Assembly (NCBI RefSeq): GCF_036924515.1
Contig: NZ_JAZHRR010000001.1
Location: 4,745,001-4,809,000, forward strand
Reading direction: 5' to 3'
Length of the DNA stretch: 64,000 bases
Source of the DNA: Bradyrhizobium sp. AZCC 1610
Lineage (GTDB): Bacteria; Pseudomonadota; Alphaproteobacteria; Rhizobiales; Xanthobacteraceae
Part shown: one piece after another, positions 60,242 through 64,000 of the stretch
How positions within the stretch are numbered: position 1 is the stretch's first letter
How the letters are laid out: every line of letters begins with the position of its first letter
Position numbers and translations under genes: made by a program
The notes under the pieces: model-generated
What the model saw: only the letters and a program-made list of their open reading frames with translations
What the model was told of the DNA's origin: nothing
The model's database searches: none

Positions 60242-62188
60242 TCACGCGAGGCTACCCAGCTGCTTGAGGGGGATTTCGATTGTACAGGACACGCCTTCGG
60301 ATGAAAATGCGAGGTCGACCGTACCTCCAAGCTCGTGAGGGATGAGTTCGCAAATCAGGCTAATTCCGTATCCGCTCTTACATGGAGCTGATACGGGCGG
60401 GCCACACGTCTCGCGCCACAAGACTTTCAGACCAAACGTTGCATCGTCCCTGCTCTGGCATTCCCAGCTTACCGACACCCGACCTTGGGGGATTGACAGC
60501 GCGCCGTATTTGGAGGCGTTGGTCACAAGCTCGTGCAGCACCATTCCGAGCGCCTCAGTTGCCGCGGCGTTGAGCGCGATGTCCGGGCCGCTGGTCGTCG
60601 TATTTGCGTCTGTTGCGTAGGGAGCTAGCTGGTGCCGAACAAGATCCGTAAGACGAACGCCCAGCCAATTACCTTGGCTTAATAATTCGTGCGCAACTGC
60701 CATGCTTTGGATGCGTCTATCGAGTGCTTGGATAAATTCGTCGATTGTGCCGCTACCCTCGCGGGTATACATGGCGACCACGCCAACGCGGGCAAGCACG
60801 TTCTTGACGCGGTGGTCAAGCTCTGCGACCAGCATGCGTTGGTGCTCTTCGGCTCGCTTGCTTTTCGTGATGTCACGGGTCAGGCCCTCGATACGTAGGC
60901 ATTTCCCATCAACATCAAACTCCGCTGTTGCTGTTTCCTCAAGCCACATTTCCTGGGTGTCGGGGCGGATCACGCGGAATGTGACAGCATAGGACGGATT
61001 TTCAGGTCGGACACTCCTCACTTGCGCTTTGAAGTGCGCACGGTCATTCGGATGAATCAGTGCAAGAAAGCGAGCTGCCGAAAGGGGCGCTTGCGGATCG
61101 TATCCAAGAATATTCGCCGCGTTCTCGCTGCGATGTGATGCACCGGTCTGGGCATCCCACTCAAAAGCAATCACCGTCCCGGCCGCAAGGGCCTTTTCCA
61201 AACGCGTAGCCCCCTCCCTCAGTGCAGCCTCCTGGTGACGCCGCTCTGCGAACAGCGCGGCAAGAACGAGCGTGCACAGCGACGTTGTCAAGATGCCCGC
61301 TTGGGCGCCCACGATGCGGTCTTCGATTGGAAGGTCGGGGTCACCGAAATATCCAATGCCAAAAGTGGTCGTCCACACGATCGTCAGCGCAACGACGAAC
61401 GCGGCCGCCGCGGCGAACACCGGCCGGCAGCGGGCCGCCAGCCAAAGTAACAGGGGAAATAGCAGGGCAATCGGCACTACAGTCGCAAATGATGAGCGCG
61501 GTAGAAAGATAACAAGTGTGATCGTCACTGTTATCGCGATAAGTGCTGCAGCGCCTTCGAGGGCCTCGTTCAGCGACGGAGGGTCGCGCGCGGCCGCGGC
61601 AGCTCCGGCTAGCAGCGGCGCAACCGTTAGAATGCCGAGCGCGTCGGATGCGAACCAGTGCTGCCAGATGGTCCAAATCGGCGCAGTCGAGAAGTGGAAC
61701 AACTTGAACCCCAGAACTCCGCCGATTCCCGAGATGGCGCTCCCCAACACGGCTGCCGCGAGCAATCCTAAGACTTTTCGCACGCGGTCGAGGGCGAAAC
61801 CCGAACCAAACTGGCGCTCGATAAGGCCCGCCGTGAGCATCGCTTCTCCAGCATTGCACAACGCGAAAGTGACGGCGCCCGCAACGCTCCTGTCTCCCAA
61901 AAGATTGGCCGCGATGGTTGCCGCGGCCGCTCCGATGGCCACCGGCCATTTCGCCCGAGGACCAAGGGCGATCAGGACGCCCGCCGCAACACCGGACGCT
62001 GGCCAGAACACTGCCACGCCATCAGGTTTTGTCAGCAAGGAAAGGCTAAACCGTGCCGCCAGGAAATATACGATGCCAACCCCAATCGCGACCGCCACCG
62101 CGCTGGGCAATTGCCCCGTCGGATCAGCGACGGTGAACCGCCGTACCTTCTGTTCCGGTACTCTATGAAGGACGGGGTTTCGCGTCAT
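60242..62188 (-). CDS. MASE1-PAS-HWE sensor histidine kinase
   Basis: 648 residues from ATG 62188 (AAGGGA ribosome binding site six bases upstream); a GTG seven codons earlier is weaker. About eight membrane helices form an MASE1 domain (KPDGVAVFWPASGVAAGVLI, WFASDALGILTVAPLL). A PAS domain follows (FEWDAQTGASHRSENAANIL, FLALIHPNDRAHFKAQV). The HWE/HisKA_2 kinase has H459 in AELDHRVKNVLA, then HELVTNASKYGALS and GYGISLICEL. Alphaproteobacterial kinases of this type often act in the general stress response or light and redox sensing. The signal here is unknown. Confidence 0.9.
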   Translation of the reverse strand: MTRNPVLHRVPEQKVRRFTVADPTGQLPSAVAVAIGVGIVYFLAARFSLSLLTKPDGVAVFWPASGVAAGVLIALGPRAKWPVAIGAAAATIAANLLGDRSVAGAVTFALCNAGEAMLTAGLIERQFGSGFALDRVRKVLGLLAAAVLGSAISGIGGVLGFKLFHFSTAPIWTIWQHWFASDALGILTVAPLLAGAAAAARDPPSLNEALEGAAALIAITVTITLVIFLPRSSFATVVPIALLFPLLLWLAARCRPVFAAAAAFVVALTIVWTTTFGIGYFGDPDLPIEDRIVGAQAGILTTSLCTLVLAALFAERRHQEAALREGATRLEKALAAGTVIAFEWDAQTGASHRSENAANILGYDPQAPLSAARFLALIHPNDRAHFKAQVRSVRPENPSYAVTFRVIRPDTQEMWLEETATAEFDVDGKCLRIEGLTRDITKSKRAEEHQRMLVAELDHRVKNVLARVGVVAMYTREGSGTIDEFIQALDRRIQSMAVAHELLSQGNWLGVRLTDLVRHQLAPYATDANTTTSGPDIALNAAATEALGMVLHELVTNASKYGALSIPQGRVSVSWECQSRDDATFGLKVLWRETCGPPVSAPCKSGYGISLICELIPHELGGTVDLAFSSEGVSCTIEIPLKQLGSLA

Positions 62189-62558
62189 TCGCTTCCCTTC
62201 AATCGCCACACGGCAGATATTGACGCCGTCGCGAAGGCATCGGTGTAGTAGAAGATGAAGTCGCCAAACGTAGATGTCGGAATCCCGGCAGGATTGTTCT
62301 GTCTGACCATGCCGCGGTGGATCGGTCGCATAGCGCGTGATGATGATACGCTGGGAAACTCCAGCCGCGCGTTGGCCAATCAGACCCCAAACTCCGGAGT
62401 CGAGCCACGGGCGATCAAAGCATATAAACGAGGTGATTTGCTAGAGGCTTCGGCGCGGGTCCGATGTTTACCTTTGGCCCAAAAGTGCCCCCTCTCGCCC
62501 TCTGCTCGATGTCCGCTCTATCCCGGGTGAACAGCCATGGTTCGTATGGAGGATGACG
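62189..62558. other. Intergenic region, no gene recognised
   Basis: Only short frames without family features. It contains the upstream region of the MASE1 kinase gene and ends at the composite pseudogene. Confidence 0.4.
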
Positions 62559-62947
62559 TCAGACGCGGCCGAGCAGGATGGCGGCGCCGGCAAGGGCGAA
62601 CAGCGTCAGCGTGTGGCCGAGCCTCAGGTCAGCCCGTGCTTGACGATATCGGCCACATGGCTGCGGTGCGCGGCGATGCTGGATACATTGAGCTGTTGCA
62701 GAGTGCCGTGTGCCGGATTCTGTGAAACGCTCGAACTCAATATTTCGCCGGCGATACTGACGGAAAACATGCAGCTCCCGCCGGAAGCGATCTCGATATA
62801 GCCTATCGAGTTAAAGCCCCAGCCTGCTGGCGGTGACCCCGACACCACGCACTGGGGAGCGTTCTGCGCAAGTGCGGGCGCCGCTGCAACCAACATTCCC
62901 AGTGCGGCCACAATCGGTACCGAACACGCTCGTATCATGTGTGTCAT
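62559..62947 (-). pseudogene. Composite pseudogene: secreted Ig-like protein joined to a transporter piece
   Basis: The first ~90 codons read a signal peptide (VPIVAALGMLVAAAPALAQ) and the start of a bacterial Ig-like domain protein (GYIEIASGGSCMFSVSIAGE, NPAHGTLQQLNVSSIA). The frame then changes character to HRSHVADIVKHGLT and stops at 62624. One base away it continues RLGHTLTLFALAGAAILLGR and ends at 62559. That second part matches the N-terminal region of NiCoT/UreH-type nickel-cobalt permeases (ADHVAAV... WGLGHTLTL). A deletion seems to have fused two genes and a later indel broke the fusion. Confidence 0.6.
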
Positions 62948-63530
62948 TTGGGCGCTCCATTTGATGCCTAGGTTGTCTGCTCCTTCGCGTTGTCGTTCGG
63001 ATGCGGCCGACGACGCCTTGGGCTCAGCGCAGCGGGGGATCGGGTACGTGCGAGGCTTGATCGAAGCGACGACCTGACATTACTTTCGAGTTCAACAAGG
63101 CCCACACCCCGCGCCCACACGGTCAGATCTTATCGGCAGCTGCCCAACCAGCCTAACTAGAACGTCGTACGATGGGCATTGCTCTTTGGGGCAATACCCC
63201 GCTTATCAAGGTGTGGCGAAATCTGCCCCTTGAACTTGCGACCAGTCGGCACGCCATGCGAAGCGCTAAAGTCCCTGATGTTCATTCGGCCAGAAGTCGG
63301 CATCGATGACGCTCTGGCCGACCGGACCTTCGGACGTTAGAGCGCAATTATCCGCTCCCTGCCGAAATCGCATGGCATCGCATAGGGTTCCGCTTTAATT
63401 TTTCTGAAGTCGGTCAAGGTCTCAGTCTTTTGGCGTGCTGAGATTCCGCGTGGATTGGCTCAAACTACGGAACGTCGATCGTCGATCTCAAGCTCCTCCC
63501 TGCAGGAGCCTGTAAGAAAGGTTACGACCC
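62948..63530. other. Intergenic region before the Bax-inhibitor gene
   Basis: No gene recognised. A short GCTCCT/AGGAGC hairpin lies near 63492-63510, about 20 bases before the next start codon, and could affect its expression. Confidence 0.45.
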
Positions 63531-64000
63531 ATGTCGAACTACGATCGAGATGCATCTGCGCCCGCCTTCTCCGCAAACCGCGTCACGGCGATAGACGTCG
63601 GCCTTCGCGCATTCATGCTGCGCGTATATAATTACATGGCCGCCGGCGTTGGCTTGACCGGCGTTGCCGCGTTTTTGACCTACCAGTTCACCGGCGATGA
63701 ATTGCTTCAAAGTCAGCTGATGTGGGTGCTCATGCTGGCGCCACTGGGACTAGTGTTCTTTATCAGCGCCCGAATCAACACGTTGTCGGTGGAAGCTGCG
63801 CGAGGATTGTTTTTCCTCTATGCGGCCCTTGTCGGGGTTTCATTGTCGACCATCGTCCACATCTACACGGAGTCCTCGATCACGCGGGTGTTCTTTATCT
63901 CGGCGGCGGCCTTCGGCGCGCTCAGCATCTTTGGTTACACTACCCAGCGCGACTTGTCGGGATTCGGAACTTTCCTGTTCATGGGCCTGATCGGCATCAT
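63531..64000 (+). CDS. Bax inhibitor-1/YccA family membrane protein, partial
   Basis: 156 codons before the window ends, from ATG 63531 with AAAGG upstream. A polar start (MSNYDRDASAPAFSANRVTA) precedes RAFMLRVYNYMAAGVGLTGV, then helices VLMLAPLGLVFFISARINTL, RGLFFLYAALVGVSLSTIVH and ALSIFGYTTQRDLSGFGTFL. These are the hallmarks of the family (YNYMxxGL, SxxxxxYT, GYTTxRDLS). Members form pH-sensitive calcium-leak channels in the inner membrane. The C-terminal helices lie outside the window. Confidence 0.92.
   Translation, partial: MSNYDRDASAPAFSANRVTAIDVGLRAFMLRVYNYMAAGVGLTGVAAFLTYQFTGDELLQSQLMWVLMLAPLGLVFFISARINTLSVEAARGLFFLYAALVGVSLSTIVHIYTESSITRVFFISAAAFGALSIFGYTTQRDLSGFGTFLFMGLIGI

Overview
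The window looks like a chromosomal stretch of a Bradyrhizobium-type alphaproteobacterium (Nitrobacteraceae). The grounds are high GC, many Liv-type and sugar-type ABC transporters, CaiB/BaiF CoA-transferases, a phasin, a GcrA-family protein, an OpgC protein, an HWE-type histidine kinase and many short lineage-type hypothetical proteins. This is inferred from gene content and style only. I found no rRNA, tRNA, CRISPR array or intact transposase.

Layout. (1) 1-3.1 kb is decayed DNA: a cut-off secreted protein, a broken IclR regulator, DNA-ligase debris and three small genes. (2) 3.2-13.8 kb is a sugar, polyol or sugar-acid locus: enolase-family dehydratase, LacD/YihT-type aldolase, PfkB kinase, ABC ATPase, zinc dehydrogenase, two permeases and a binding protein on the minus strand, with a divergent LacI regulator and an SDR dehydrogenase. 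LacI-type palindromes lie in the divergent gap, and the whole block is bracketed by a ~95-bp imperfect direct repeat. (3) 13.9-18.3 kb holds small proteins, phage-like scraps, short dispersed repeats and a phasin. (4) 18.5-29.6 kb is mixed: an alpha-hydroxy-acid oxidase, a DUF4172-Fic protein with a marked inverted-repeat cluster at its start, a CoA-transferase, a GFA protein, a frameshifted methanethiol methyltransferase-like gene, a CadC-type regulator with TPRs, a secreted protein and a second-type BamA. (5) 29.6-32.2 kb is a regulatory module: DUF6456-like and GcrA-like proteins divergent from a LexA/CI-like S24 regulator, with related 17-bp operator-like sites also in front of a downstream small gene. 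(6) 32.3-38.9 kb is envelope-related: OpgC, a GH3 glycosidase, a DUF4173 membrane protein and a two-component pair.

(7) 38.9-53.3 kb is the largest coherent system. A minus-strand run encodes a branched-chain-amino-acid-type ABC importer (binding protein, LivH, M, G, F), then CoA-transferase, enoyl-CoA hydratase, MaoC hydratase, HpcH/HpaI-CitE lyase and thiolase. Divergent from it are an acyl-CoA synthetase, a TetR regulator, an SDR dehydrogenase and a flavin Baeyer-Villiger-type monooxygenase. A perfect 8-bp-arm palindrome in the shared intergenic region is the obvious TetR site candidate. Together these could import a small carboxylic or ketonic compound, oxidise and activate it, and split the CoA ester into central metabolites.

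(8) 53.8-64 kb holds a DsbA-family isomerase, a GST, a class II aldolase and a double-GAF protein. These are followed by a decayed ABC binding protein, an epoxide hydrolase interrupted by one stop codon, a receiver protein facing an MASE1-PAS-HWE kinase, a composite pseudogene and the start of a Bax-inhibitor-1 family protein.

Gene decay is frequent: at least six genes are broken by frameshift, nonsense or deletion. Many operon genes overlap by 4 bp (ATGA or GTGA), which helped fix their starts.
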